A DNA stretch of 64,000 nt from Prinia subflava. Its lineage: Eukaryota > Chordata > Aves > Passeriformes > Cisticolidae. A model generated the notes under the pieces. That model was not told the origin of the DNA, ran no database searches, and worked only from the letters and a program-made list of their open reading frames with translations. The position numbers were made by a program, and so were the translations under genes. Location of the stretch: the NCBI RefSeq assembly GCF_021018805.1, contig NC_086247.1, positions 92,984,140 to 93,048,139 on the forward strand, given 5' to 3'. Below are positions 11,396-25,146 of the stretch, piece by piece (within the stretch, counting starts at the first letter, position 1; each line of letters starts with the position of its first letter).

Positions 11396-14300
11396 TTCAA
11401 GTGCTGCCAGCATTTGGTTCCTTTCCTTGCTCAGCCCAACTGACACTGTTTTCTTGGCTACTTGGCAATTGTAAAGAGAGGTGTTGCCCTTTATTTAAAT
11501 CAGCTTCCCCCATGGCTTCATGTTAACTTTAGGCAATCCTGGGTGTCTCCTACTAGTATTGACTATAATAAGAGTTTAAGACATGCAAAAGAATTCAGGA
11601 GTCAGCCAGGATTTTGGAACAGCACTGCTGTGTGCTTGAAGATTTCTGGATGAATTGGACATTTCTGTTGCAGAGCATGTTGGAAGAAATGCAAGGTGGT
11701 GAGAAGTTTTGGCTGTATTCCTGTGCTGCATAATGATGGAAACCAATAAATTCAGTCAAAGCTCTGAAATTTTCTTACCCCATGGGTCTACAACCAGGAA
11801 AAAACAGCCCTCTGCTCATCCATTAGATTCAGTTCTACACAGGCCTTTCAGAGCTTATATCTTAGGTTGTCATTCTAATTGCATGCAAATATTTTTAAAC
11901 ATTAAGGACTCAACATTCCTGCTGACTTTTGAGGTCTGTGATTATTACTGGAATCTAGGTGGTACCCATGCCTTCCTTAGTTTATAATTTAATGTAAGCC
12001 CTCACATATGCATTTTCTTAGAAAGGATGAAATGGCTTTTTGTCACTCCTTAATCCCATGTCAAAGAGTAGAAAATGCCAGGTTTTTTTCAATGTGGGCT
12101 GGATGGACATCAGAGACTCTTCTTTTTCTTTGGGTCTCACAATCCTGCTTTGAAATGTCTTTTAAAGAGATGAAAAGGGTGTAGTTGCAGTTTTAAAACC
12201 AAGAACTTTGCACATTACTGAAATAAATAGTTTTTCCTTTTATTTTGGTGTTCCCATTGAGATAATACACAGAAGCAAAAAACCATGGATGACTTCTATT
12301 TTATTGTTTCCTTACATCCCACTCCCCCCTCCTTAATTTATTTTTGGGATCTGGAAAGAAAAGCATGTTGAAAAGCCCCAGTGTATTGATGTGTGAAATT
12401 GAAGGAGTTTCTCACTCTTATGATCAAGCCACTGTGCCCTTTGACAGGGTTAAGATTAAAAGAAATATACTGGAAAACATGTACCTAAGTATGAAAAATT
12501 CCTTAAATTCAGGGTGTGTTCATACAAAATGAAGTTTCTACAGTGTGGAAATCATTAAACCTGATCCAGAAAAAATGCGAGGTGCCCCAGCCATTGAGAT
12601 GTGAATCTCTTTAATCCGCACAAGCATTAGAAAAATCTGAAACATGTGAAAGTTCAAAAGCTGCAAAGCCATTACATGACTTCTTATTCATTTCTCAAAT
12701 ATTGTAACTTTCTATTGAACTGTGAAAAGACTTTTTCTTCTATTTTTTTTTTCTTTTCATAAGTAATAGATCAGTCACTCACTAATGTGTTACTGCACAT
12801 TGTGAATCTGAAAGTCTCACTTGGTTGTATCTACTTGTATATAAATTTTTGATTATTTTTAGAGCATTTTATGTAGCATTTCAATGGCTGGTGGCTTTGC
12901 AGCAGCTGCTGTTAGGGTGGGAAAAGGGCATGACTGAGTTCAGTTTTTAATTTTTTAAGATCCCAAACAATTTCACAGTACACTTAGAGGTAACTTTAAT
13001 GATTAACTCTAACTTTGCATGATATGAATGCATGCTAATTAAAAACCAAACTGAATAAAAATCTTAACAAAACCAAAACAACACAAAATGCTTTTTTTTT
13101 CATCTTAATTTTGCATTTCTGAAGTACACCAAGACGAGCTTCAAATCCAGTGAAATCTTCAGAGAAAACAGTAAATCACTATTTGCAAAAGGACAGACTT
13201 GGTTGGTAACAGAAATGCTTAGCCCAAGGGTTTCCCACTACCAACAGCCTTCTAGAGTGAACACATGTCTAGCTCCAAGGGCCAGAATATTTATGCCTGG
13301 TCCCAGGCTGTCTCCCTGCTGCTGCAGTAGCCAAACCTCCTGCAGAGGCTTGGGCAGTCTGACAGATCTGGCTTTCCCTCTATGGGAGTATTAATTTGTT
13401 TTGCATCTGCAGTTGTAACATTGGGCTCATTTTTGATCCTTTTGCCCTTTCTGTGGTTGGTTATACAGCCCTAAAGTTTTCAAATAGTTGTCTGTCACTG
13501 GGATATGAGTTGTGCTTTAGGCCGTTTGCTTAAATGCAGTACTGTTGAGATAAAGCTGCTGGAAAAGGGAGGGAGGCCCATATGTCTGATGGTTTTGTTC
13601 TAGGAGCTGCCAGGGATGTACTGTTACACTACAGTGTCTGAAACAATAATAGATCTTCACATATAGGATAGTAGGCTTTCTTTAGGGTAAAAAAGAATAG
13701 AAAGCGTCACATTCATTTGTCATTTGAAAATCAGCCACAAATTTTTGTCAGTGAAACTCCTGAGAGAAGACAATGTAATTACTAAAACCAGTTGGAGTTG
13801 GATTTTAAAATGACAGGCAACTGTAGAATCTTACAAAGAGACTTTTTGAGTCCTCTAACCACAAAACCCCCCCACAAATTTAAAAAAGACAGGGAGAGTC
13901 CTGTTTTTCACATAAAAATAATTGGCAACCTGACTTTCATTCATTGCCAAAAGGTGTATCAGAGGGGCAGAGGTAATCCACTAATTTCTGAGGTGGTGAA
14001 GCAGAAAGGTGTGAGTGGGCTAGAGATAGGAGCAACTGCAGGAGCAGAGGGAAAGGGTAGCTGGGAACTCTGGGATCTCTAGAGGACACCACATTCTCAA
14101 GCAATATTCATCATTTAGAGTTATAAAACCTAAGTAAAACAAATGTCTCAAACCTGTGCCAAGACCCAAAGAGTTTGAAGGTAAACATTAGATAAGAATT
14201 AGCTATATTCATTCTGTCCTTTGCTGCCAAGGCCTCACAGCACAACAAAGGACTATTGATCAGAAAGGTCATGTAGAAGAGGGCAGGGTTTGAAGAAACT

Positions 14301-15084
14301 GAATGTAAAAAAATATCCTGCATGAGACAAATACAAGAATAGTAACTCAGAGATGAATGGAGTTCTGTACATCAGGCATTTCTCACATGTATTTGTCTGC
14401 ACAGATACAGTGAATACTATCATTTTCTTGGTTTGCACAATGACATCCCCCTGTTGTCTCCAGAGCTTGAACTGGGGAGTAGTTACAGGTATCCCTGTAA
14501 ATAAAGTAGAAAAAGAAGCAAAAGAAAACATGGTGTTGCACTTGGGTTTTCCACTTGGTGCTCTCCATACCTTGCACAGATATTTAAGGCTGCTCACATG
14601 TAAAGTGGTAGCCAGTGGTGACTGACCTATTATTGAAGTATTTAGGATTCCCACGGTAGCAGCAGCAGCTGCTAAGGGATATTATATGAACAATCTGCTG
14701 TTATCTTGATCTGCTTGACCAGAAAGGCTTTTTCTCTTCTAGGAGGTTACATGGTAAATGGGAATAATTCTTTGTAGCTTGGATCTGCAACTTGACAGCC
14801 TCTCATATCCTGAAAAATATTAATAAAGGGCAATTTACTTATTTGAGTGCTGCTGGAAAAAAGGCTTTAAAGTACAAGAGACTCTAGTGTCATCTGTAGA
14901 CAGCAATCTGCTAAGTGTGTTTGTGTTTTGTGGGGCAAGCGGAAAAAGAGCATTCCCTGTGAATGACAAGTGCCAGTCTCATAATGTCATGTTACCATTG
15001 TGGATGAATAAAGAAAAAAGCCCATTATATTATATCTAACTAGAAAGCAACTTAACAAAGAAATACCCTGTGTTGTTAGTGAGA

Positions 15085-15215
15085 GGAAGGATAGACTTGT
15101 GGTTAGGGCACAGGAGTTGCTGATTCAAATTTCTGGCTTAGCGAGAGACTTCCTCCGTGGCCTTGGGCAACTCGCGTACTGCCACACTTCAAAATGGGGG
15201 TGGCACCCAAACTGG
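15085..15215 (+). repeat. MIR/CORE-SINE fossil
   Basis: GTGGTTAGGGCAC, a following degenerate GATTCAAAT (tRNA B-box-like), TGGCCTTGGGCAA and TTCAAAATGGGGG occur in the same order and spacing as the tRNA-derived head and core of MIR. The copy is diverged and lacks a clear tail. Immediately downstream, 15350-15457 is a long pyrimidine-rich tract. Confidence 0.6.
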
Positions 15216-15349
15216 GGAGAGGGATTTCCTAGAGAGATACCTTCCCATTGCAGCACTCAAATGGGTACCCAAGTGGTCAGAGCTTCAAGATGCTGCAAAA
15301 AAGATCTTTTGAAAATGTGCAATAAAATTAAGAACTATAGAGTTAGGAC

Positions 15350-15457
15350 ACTTTTTTTTTTTTCTTCTTGTTTCTTTTCTATTTCCTCCTTTTCTCTCCA
15401 TTTCCTACCTCCCTCCATCCTCCCCCACCCCCCCTTCTTTTTTTTCTCTTTTTCCTG
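15350..15457. repeat. Polypyrimidine tract
   Basis: About 108 bases are almost all C or T, with only scattered A and a single G. It begins with a T run, passes through TCC/CCT-rich sequence with a C run, and ends in CTTTTT sequence. Such tracts can adopt triplex (H-DNA) structure, but the tract is not a clean mirror repeat. Confidence 0.7.
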
Positions 15458-15504
15458 TGAAAGTCAGGCTCTGATGCTGGTTATTGAGCATTTGAGAATC
15501 TGAT

Positions 15505-15600
15505 CCTTGGCCTCTCTTGGGATTCTGACTTAGTCATTTTAAGGCCTGGTTTCCCAGCTGAAAATGGAGATAACAATGCTTTCTTTATCTGACTGCCTGC
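15505..15600 (+). repeat. Second MIR fossil (core/tail half)
   Basis: GACTTAGTCATTTTAAGGCC is followed by TGGTTTCCCAGCTG, AAAATGGAGATAACAATG and a pyrimidine-rich continuation. This matches the MIR segment around CTCAGTTTCC...GTAAAATGGGGATAATAAT. It is separated from the copy at 15.1 kb by about 290 bp, including the pyrimidine tract. It is a separate copy rather than one split copy, because the TTCAAAATGGGG segment is present in both. Confidence 0.55.
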
Positions 15601-18549
15601 CAGTTTTGTCTCTTTAGACACTGAAGCATTCGGGAGAGGGATTACCTTCTATAATATACAGGTATTTCACTCAAATCTTTGAGGGAGGATTGAAAGAAAT
15701 AGGAACTTTAGGCATTAGTGTGATGAAAAGAGGCACACAAATGGTGGTAGAAGCAGCCATTTTGATTTTTTAATAAGTGATGAGCCCAATTCAACAGTAT
15801 TAAAGACTGTTATAGAAATAGAAGACAATTTAGGTCTGAGTCAGGATTTCTTCAAGACTTGGGAATGTTGAGATTGAAACTTGTGGGTTGAACACATCTC
15901 TAACCAGAATGAGATTAGAGTCTGTGTTGAAGTATGTTTTCAATTATATTCTGTTAGAAAAGTAATGCTGAAATTTATCTTAAGTTGTCACAGTGCTTCA
16001 AAGCATGGGCTTTTCCTCTCCCTAAGTCCTCGAACAGACTCAGGATGTTTTGTGGCAAAACTGTTTCCAATTAAGTTGATGCATTCTGTTCTTTAATATT
16101 TCAGGACTTTAAGTTGAAGAAAAATACTGTAGCCAGAGTTCAGAAGGATGATTCAGATAAATTTGCCTGGAAAGCAGTCATTTGCCTGAGTTTCTGTGGC
16201 TGTAACGTGTTGGGTCATCAGGGTGACACATAGCCATGAACTTCACTGACATTCTGCCGATTGATATTGACTGGGGATCCAGCTCTTCTCTGGGGTGGGT
16301 CACTGAACGTAAAAGTGGGAACTTGAAGCATCTGGGTTAAGGGGAAGAAGTTATTCCAGCAAATTTCTCTGTTACTTGTATCTGCTGTAAATTTCTGTTT
16401 ACATGTGACTTGTCTAGCCGAGCAAGTTTTTGGCGTTCCAGGGGTTTTTCCCCCACTATCTGAAGCACTGCTCTTCATTACTCATCATTTCATGGAGTGC
16501 TATGCTGAAAACTTCTGTCGTGCTGAAGATTAAAGAGGGATTAAGAGGGTAATGGGTTTTTCAGATAAATGTATGTACACACTCAGGACATTGTCAGGTT
16601 CAGTCCTCCAACTCAAGACAAATACTTGCACATGTACATTTGACACTCTTATTTGTTGGTTCTTAGAGCTGCTTCTGGAGACATCCCTAAACAATCTGCT
16701 CTAGCAGCCTTCTGTATGTTCTCTCTCATGAATCTGCCTCCATTCCTGCAACATGCTGGGCAAAGCCTTCCCTGCTGAATCCTGGCTAGACAGGTTATGC
16801 CAGGACTTCATTTGACTCCCTGATGCCCACAGCTTTGCAATGACTGGCCTGCTTAGTTCTGTTTTACCTCCAGGACAAATTTGGGACCACTGAGAATACA
16901 TACTCAAGATGGCTTGGGCAAAGCTAAAATGTATGTGGAAACATGGAAATGATGATGAAATTAAATCCCTGCATTTTTGTGTACTAAATGAAGAATGAAA
17001 CTCTTGTGACATATGGGAAAATGGTCAGTTTCTCACTCTGGTCATTATCTTGTTGCAGGAGTATGTGTGACTGGCAGCCAGTGCTGAATGACTTTTGCAT
17101 TTTTTTAAAAAAAATTATTAAAGTATTTTGGTTTTTTGTTTTGGTTTTTTGTTTGTTTGTTTTTTTGAGGGGGAGGGTTTTGGTTTTGGTTTTTTTTTCA
17201 TTTTTTAAAGTTTTTAAGAATGAGGTGTATTGTGGGTAAAGATTTTACTGAAGAAATTCTCCTAATATTGTCCACTTAGCTGTAAGAAGTTTGTGCAAGT
17301 ATTCAGTAATGCATTAACCATCCTGAGGGAGATATAAGGAAAAGACTTCATAAATTACTGTGTAGTTTTTTTGAGGATCAAAAAGTTTCTTCAGCTCCTC
17401 TTCACTAATATAATCTTATCTGTGTGACCCTGCAAAGTTTTTTCACCATTACTGCAATCTGTCAGTGTGTGCAGTGGCAGGGATTGTAAGAAGATAAAAG
17501 CTTTGATTTCAGTTTCCTCCTTGGTTTTGGTGTTTAATACATGTATTAAAAAAATCAGGTAACTCAGAAGTTTAAGTATCAAGTTGGTAGTAACTGTGAA
17601 GATGCTTACTCTTGGTTCTCTTACAACTAGATCTGACTTTTCTTGAAAGATCAGTTTGAAATCTGGCACCTGAAAATATAAAAAAAATATCTAACATAAC
17701 ATTAAGCCATACTGTAGTTCAGAATGGTGTCCTTCTTTAGGCTTGAAAAGGCAGGTCAAACCTCTCTTCTGTCTAAAATTTTAGTTGCAAGCTGCTTTAA
17801 ATAAACTTGCTGGACACCGAAGATACTGAAACTTTGATGTATTTTGATATATGCACCATGGGATAGTTGCACTAATTCTGAATGTATTTGGTTGTATTAT
17901 CCTTGACAAGTATGCTATTTCATTTGTCTGTGTTAATAATCTTAGCAGTGTGTTTTTATCATAGAAAGAGCATATGATTTTCTCTTACTATAAACAAGAA
18001 AACCTAAGAAAAATAACCCCAATTTGACATGGGTCCCCTTAGAACTTGGGGAAATATTATGCATGCTCTCTTAATGAGAGGTAAAAAAAGACATTTATTT
18101 TACTTAGGGAAAATGTGGAATATTAGATCTAATTCTGGAGATCTGGGCTCTGGGCTATGATGCCTAGGAAGGTGCAAATTTTATGCTCTGTGTAGAACTG
18201 TATACTGGTCACCACTCTGAATTAATTCTTGACCAGCTGAGTGTGTTCTGTCCACATTCTAAACCATAGCAGAAATCTATTTCAGTGTGGTGTCAAGCTG
18301 GAGCTATTTGAATGAGCAGATTTTTAAAAAAGAAAGAAAAAATTAAACATATTAAATGAAAGAGTAACAAAATCTTTTGCTATAAATGAATGAGTGCTGA
18401 TATTAAAAAGAATGGAAGAAAATTCCAAACCAATGGAACTAAGATATTTTTATTCAAAGTCTAGTATATACGCTAGAGATCAATTGACTTGCTTTATTAT
18501 TTACTCTGAGAATCTATTCTGAAATTATTGTGTTGCTCCTGTCCATGTA
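15601..18549. other. AT-rich intergenic DNA with G/T-rich low-complexity patch
   Basis: No gene or repeat family is recognised. A T-rich, G-interrupted tract covers about 17100-17210 (TTTTG/TTTGG variants); the open frame through it is low-complexity and not a gene. Confidence 0.55.
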
Positions 18550-18960
18550 TTAGTTTCCTCCAGGCAAAGGACCATATGACTTTCACAACAAACACTACGA
18601 TTGCCCGATAGTTGCTTCATGGGTAGAGTGCAACGTGTTTGTATCATCCTTTCGTGCCTACAGGCCTTAAAACTTATTTAGAGGAGAAGCCACAGCTGCT
18701 TTTTTTCCCGAAGAGCATCGGGTTTTTTATTCCTGACGGCGTGACTCAGCTCTAACACCAGTGACCTAGATCCGTGCCACAACGGGCATTATCTCGGCAC
18801 TCACAGCGCAGTCATTTGAATGCTTCAGTTCTGCACAAGTGAGACCAAACACAGAGAGATTACACAATAACAAGCAGATCCCTAATGGTCACAACTGTTG
18901 TGCTGTACTGACATACGGCTTGCAAGAGACAGTTTAAATATTATCAGCGGCTTTTCAAGT
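18550..18960. promoter_or_regulatory. Candidate conserved non-coding block, CpG-richer than flanks
   Basis: Within very AT-rich surroundings this 0.4-kb stretch holds a cluster of CpGs and clear motifs. These include GCGTGACTCAGC near 18739 (AP-1/NF-E2/Maf-like) and a CCCGAAGAGCATCGGG hairpin at 18707-18722. No coding frame is open across it. The contrast with flanking composition suggests selection or an ancient insertion; alignment to other birds would decide. Confidence 0.35.
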
Positions 18961-21900
18961 TTTGAGTAAACAGGGCATAATGTAAGTGGAAGGGATGAGA
19001 TAGTGAAGTTATGGATTTTGCAATTGCTTAACTTAAATGAGACTATTTCCAGAAACAACTGACATATATTTATAAAAAGAAAAAAGTCAGCTAGAACATG
19101 ACAGGCACACTGCCTGGTCTGTCTTTTGGCAGAAGGACAGCATTTTGATCCATTCCTTGTTGACTGGCATCATACACTTTTACTCACCTGCTGACTGCTG
19201 CTTACAGTACTAACTTGATCTCAAGCTCATTTTGGCAGAAAAGTGTGTCTGTTGCGACAAAATCACACTTGCACAAGGCATTTGTGACCAACACAATACT
19301 AATAGGAGTGTGAAGATTGCCTAATGACTTCAGGTATAGCCAGCAAACACTCACTGGCATGTTGTCCTTCTGTGAGCTATTCAGGTTCCTAAAGTTACAC
19401 ATGCACCAGAAAAACTTTGATGGCTCAGGGATAAAATTACTTTCATTTCTTGCTTTCATCCTTTCTTTCCTCCTTTTCCCTCTCCACCCCCCAGATGGCC
19501 TTCCAAGGAAAGCATATTGACTTTTTGCCCTAGATTGTCACTGAGACAATGATAAACAGAGTTTCTGTGTAGGATTGTTTTCTAAAGGTCAGATTTTTAA
19601 TATCTTTTTTCTAACTGCTGCTCTCAGGTTTTGGTCATTTAGGCTAAATACTTTCAGAGATAAAATCTCAACATTTTAAGGTGCTTGAATTGTTGAATTA
19701 ATTTAAGATTTTATAAATAATTACCATATTGCATAAAAATGCCTACCTTTTGACTGAGTTAGGACTGCATTTAAAAGACTAAAAATAGATCCATCAGTGC
19801 TTAAGGGCTTTAAGTCTAGTCTTTACATGAATTCATGGATGAGTTTACTTGGAAAACATTGACTGGCACTGGAAAACAGAAGCTGGACAAAATTAACAAC
19901 AAATCCTCTCAGCAAAGTAGATCTGTGGACTGTCAGCTGCCCTAGATTTTAGAGTGCAAAACCGCTCAGACGATTGCTGAGCATCAGTGGCTCAGAGAGT
20001 TGGGGAAATTAGCCTCTGGTTGTGAGCATAATTGGATTCCATTCAGAGAACTTTCAAAGTTCTAATATTTTAAATATTTGAGTGAAGGAAAAGTGGTTTG
20101 TTTTCATTGCTCTATCTGAAGGGCTGGAGGGTATTTTCGTTTTCTGGTTTTAATGCCTAATTCTCCTCAGAGGATCCTAGCATACATGCTGCTTTATAAA
20201 GGCCACCTTTTGTTGTCCTTACTGAAGCACCTACCTCCATCCAACCTTTTCTTGTTGGAACACGTTGTAAATGTGGCAATAAAAACTGCTACAGTGAGAG
20301 CAGTGACTCCAAATGCAGAAACAGATATCACCTCTGAACATGCCAAAAGCATAGCCCTCCATTTTATCACAGTAAAGTAAGGCTTGAGAGTATCAGAAAA
20401 GTAAAACCAGGATTATTTTTAAAAAAGCAACAAAAAAACCATAAAAAATGTCCGCTACTTCCTCTTGAGGTTCTTTAATGTTTCCTACATATCTTTAGAG
20501 GGCTTCTATTTGCATCGTTAAGTCTATTTTCATCTCAGATACAGGGCAAAAGAAAGGTTTTCTTTTTTGTTTTTAACCTTTTAAAGTGAGTTAGTGGGAG
20601 ATCTTGCCTTCTTATGTACCCCAGACCAATACAGATAATAATTCTCATCCTCTCTGCTTACTATTTCATGAATAATTGTTGATGATCCTTCAATCCTCTA
20701 TTTGCATGGACCACTACCCATTCTCCATACACTCCAAAAGATATTCATCAGGACATACATATTAATTAGGCAGAATTTTGTAACCTTTTTTTTCCAGAAA
20801 CACCAGGACTAGTTAGTCATAGGATAGTACATAACAAAATCTTACAAGTAAAAAAGAATGTTCTCAATCATTTATGCTAAGGAAAAAGAAGGGTTTAAAT
20901 ATGGAGGGAAACTAGATTTCCTGAGATCCAGAACCGAAACAGTCCATTTAGAAGTCATACAGATTAATAATCTGCAATTAATACTCTAACTGAAAAGGCT
21001 CATATACATGTAGATGTGCATGTATGTGTGTGCATCTTTTTCTATATCTGCATTTCCTAGAAGTTGTTCCAGGAGTTTAGACTGGAACAAACTTGGCTGT
21101 TAGAGAGAGCTCCTCTGTGTTTAGTGAGGCATTGCACGGCCACAAATGCTGATCAACACAGGTAAAACAAATCGACACTTCATTGATCACAAAAGAATTC
21201 AGATTTGATGTGACACGTAGGGGTAGAAGGGCTGCATCCCTTTGGGCATCAGTGAGGCTGTAAAATCCAGAGCACAATGTACTGCAAAGGAGAAGGAACA
21301 AAAAAAACACTTGTGTATCTAATGCTCACAAGGACAAGTGATGGATCCAGAAGGAAATATGAAGGAAAAAACTATGGAAACTGTTTGCTACCCTGAAAAA
21401 GGATTTAAATGAATGTTCAGAATAATACATTTTCCTAGTTACAAAATATAAACAGCAGAGAGAATTTTGAGATTTTGTTCCTAGGTATGTGGAAATTATT
21501 CCTGATTGCTTTGATATAACTCATGCTTTGTGGTTTAAATGAGGCTGTGATAGATATGCAGCCTGTGTCAGAAAGAGAGCATTTAATTATGTAAATCTGA
21601 TTAAAAGCTACTACATTATAACAATGAAAATAACTAAAACATCTGTTAAAATATAATGAATAGTTTTTAAGAGCTGAAGATGTCAGGGTTAATTATTTGA
21701 TTTTAAGGTTGAATTCCAAGTGCACTCCATCATTCATCTACCCTTTTTATGAAGAGTTTGTTAAAAAAAATCAGAGAGGGGAGGAAACATAAGGGGGGAA
21801 ATTGGTGTTTCCAGCAGATCCCATAAAACTGTGCCCTTTTTTTGTACTTGAAATTAATCTGCCTTGACATATAAGAGGTATTAAATTTTATTTCTGGACT

Positions 21901-24439
21901 TACCACTCTACACATCCAGTGTAAAATTTTACATTTAGTATTCTCTCCAGACCTACATAAATGCATTTCTCTTTACCTATCTCCATACATAGAACAACTG
22001 ACAATGATTAGACTGACAAAGCATCACTGTTTGCTCAGCAGCAACGCCCATCCACCCCAAATCCTTTCTGTACTTTGTATCATCCTCCCTCTTCTACATA
22101 GTAGTATCCTTTTCTAAAAGCAACTAAGTTCTGTGAACAGTTTTGAGTAGAGTTTTGACTCAATATAGTATTTTGACTTGAAAGGATGTTTCTTCAGTCA
22201 AATGTCTTTTTCTTTGGCAGAATAGGTGAAGATTCCTCTGATCAAAGTTTGTGAAGCAGACTGACTTCATGATGAAGCTGTTGATGTCATAGAAAAAGTG
22301 TCTGTTGGCAGAAATGCACATAAGCAATTCTTTCAAAAGTCTACAGGCACCTTAACTTCTGTGGATAAAACCAAGCTTTTCCAGTGTTACTAGATTTAAG
22401 AGAAATGAGGTGATCTTATTTCCTTTCAGTGAAATGAATGAAATATTCTCTTACACATATCATAGTGAAGGTAAGTTTCTGGTTTTAGCAAAGATTTCAC
22501 ACATATTAGTAGAAAGCTAAAGAGGAATTTGTGTTATTTGTGACATTGAGCCAAATTCCTTTCTGACTGTCTTCTGGAATAATTTTTGCTACTTTTTCCC
22601 CTCATTCCCCATTCCTGATTGCTATCAGGTAGACAGTTCCTCCTTTTTTAAAATTTTTCTTCAGACTCTTTAATTATTACCAACACAAATTAAAGCCCTT
22701 TTCAGCAGATACTTTTTCTGATTTTTCCAGCCAAGAAAAGATCTAAAGCAAACAAAAAGAAATCATTGACACAGAAAAAATTGTGGAATTCACTGCAGAT
22801 ACCAAATTTGGAAAACAAATGTAAAAGATTTTAAAGTAAGAGTATCCAGGTTTGTATGGAACAAGGCCACAGTAACGTTCAATGTGACAGTGGCATTCAC
22901 TATGAACTCCAGAATGTTCAACAACTCTTTCCTCCAGAGGACCTGAAGATAAGGGTGCTGCCTGTCTCTAATGGCTTTTTCCTGATCATCTCCCACTTGT
23001 CATTTTTAGAAAGATGACAGTGGACCAGACAGTTGTTTAGAGCAGACCGATGCTTCAGTTTCTGTGTAAAGCTTTCCTTCTCCCCTTAAAACCCAAAATT
23101 GCCTGCACTGCTTTGTTGGTGTCCAGTTCAGACTGGAATTTTTATGTCAGAGGTAATATCTTCTTTTTAATATCTAGCTTGTATGTGAAGTTGAGGGCAT
23201 AGATAAACATATCAATGAGATAATGTTAAACATAACGATGAAAAGAACAGTCCTGGGGTCATGCAAGTGAGAAGCAGGATGCATTCTCTGACATTTGTTT
23301 GTGGCTTACATCAGTGATTGTCTATGATATTTTTGTAGTGATTTCAAATTTTTCTCAAGGTAGACTGAAATGGAGGATCTTTTTGTGATAGTCTGAGACG
23401 CTTTTATTATGTAGATGACTTTTTCAAGTCTAGGGGTTAATTCTGGAATGGGAAGTAGTTTCTGCAGCTTAGATAATACCAAGTGGAACTTGGGTGATTT
23501 TTTTTCGCCTTTAATATATGCTTAAATGTATATATGCAAGTCACTGTCTCAAAAATAGAGAGGAAATAAAGAATCAACAGACTCAAGGACTGCTGCCTGG
23601 AAAATTCTTATTTTAATGTGTCTTGTCAGTAAAAGAATGTCTTACCAGTAGAGAGCAAAAGCAAAATGATGAACACTTGTTTTACTGGAATGCTTTTAAA
23701 TAAACAAATCTAGTATTAATTTGTCTAAACATTAATTGTTATATGTTTGCAGAGATATTAAAGTATGTATGTATTTCAGGATGATCACTCATGGACATTA
23801 TCTTAAGGGCTGACAGGTTAATATTGCAGAGTGACTGAACTAAGAATGGTTTTATTGTAGTTATTGAACCTCAATGTACAGGACTGGCTTTGGGTCCAGG
23901 TAGAGGACAACTTGGTAAACTGCACATTAGACAACTCATATATAAAGGATATACTGGAGGGTAACCATTCAAGAAAACTGCTGAAATTAGCCTTCAGACA
24001 GGGACCTCTTAAATTTCAGTGGAAGCTTTGAACATGAGTGTTAGTAGTAATAGTATTTTGTTTGACTGTCTTAAGCTCATGATGGCAGTGTCTTACCTGT
24101 GGGACATGGAAAATGTCTCCACCACCCATGTGCTTGTAGCACAGAGACTTGCAACATGCCAAGCTGCCACTCTTTTGTAAGAGAGAAGTATCATTAATTG
24201 TGGTGAGCCAATTTATTTGCAAGAGTCTGCTGGGTAAGAGCAGAAACAGAACATTAGAAGTGAGGCAGACAATTGAGAGGAAGCAAACATAAATCTAAGA
24301 TGCTGAATTCTAGTGAGACAAGAGTGGCTTGCAGTATGAATGCTTCTATTAATTTATTTCCTGCCTCCTTCCCCCAGTTTTCCCACTGTTCTGTAGGGAA
24401 TCCCATCCTGATTTAGATCAATAGCAGAGTTCCCAAGGT
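18961..24439. other. AT-rich intergenic DNA, no gene recognised
   Basis: Open frames are at most 85 codons, overlapping and unrecognised. No repeat family is identified with confidence. Confidence 0.55.
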
Positions 24440-25124
24440 TTTTGTGCTCCTGTGTAACATCTTTGTCAGCAACATGGGTGTGGGATTGAGTGCACCCTCT
24501 ATCTGCAAGTGTGCTGATGACATCAAGCTATTGACATTCTGTGGAGCAGGGATGCCATCCAAAGGGACTTTGTCAGGCTTTTAAGAGATGGGTCTCTGGA
24601 AACCTCATGAAGTTCAACAAGACCAAGGAATAGCTCTCAAAGTGTTTTCAAGACCCTTGGGTGCAGGCATTTCCAAGTAAAAGTACTGGATGGAGAACAG
24701 ATTGGGGGCATCCCTGAGGAGAAAGACTTAGGGGTGTTGGTTGATTAGAAGCTCAAGATGACCTGAACTTCTAGTTCAGAAAACAAGACTGTCCTGGGCT
24801 GCACCAAAAGTGGCATGGCAGATGAAGGGAGGTGAACCTCCTTGAGTACTCCGCTCTTGTGGACCTTACCCAGAGCCCTGTGTTCATCTCTTGGGCCCCC
24901 AAAGAACCTCTTTGAGTGAGTCCAGAGGAGAGCCACCAGGATAATCAGAGGTCTGGAGCGCCTCTTGTAGAAGACAGGCTGAGAAAGTTGGGGATCTTCA
25001 GTTTAGGGAAGAGAAGGCTCCAGGGAGACCTTATAGCAGACCTATCCCAGTACCTGAAATGGGCCTACAAGAAAGCTGGAGAAGGACTTTGTACAAGAGC
25101 ATGTAATGACAGGGTAAGTAAATG
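24440..25124 (+). mobile_element. CR1 LINE fragment (3' part of ORF2, 3'-truncated)
   Basis: CR1 landmarks appear in order: GGGATTGAGTGCACCCTC, GATGACATCAAGCT, GGGATGCCATCC, CTCATGAAGTTCAACAAG, GAGAAAGACTTAGGGGTG, TCCTGGGCTGCACCAAAAG, CAGAGGAGAGCCACCAGGAT, AGAAGGCTCCAGGGAGACCT and ACCTGAAATGGGCCTACAAG. The segment covers the end of the reverse-transcriptase ORF of this chicken-repeat-1 family. It stops after GCATGTAATGACAGG, short of the usual 3' tail. Frames are broken, so it is dead. A 22-bp sequence not belonging to CR1 occurs inside it and again exactly at its right edge. Confidence 0.93.
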
Positions 25125-25146
25125 AAGGAATAGCTCTCAAAGTGTT

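Larger units (their letters stand above)
6451..15059. other. AT-rich intergenic DNA
   Basis: No gene recognised; the longest frames (up to 133 codons) overlap frames on the other strand and show no domain. A 39-bp tandem duplication lies at 7259-7336. A weak match to an ancient amniote interspersed repeat is seen at about 11310-11395. The rest appears unique. Confidence 0.55.
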
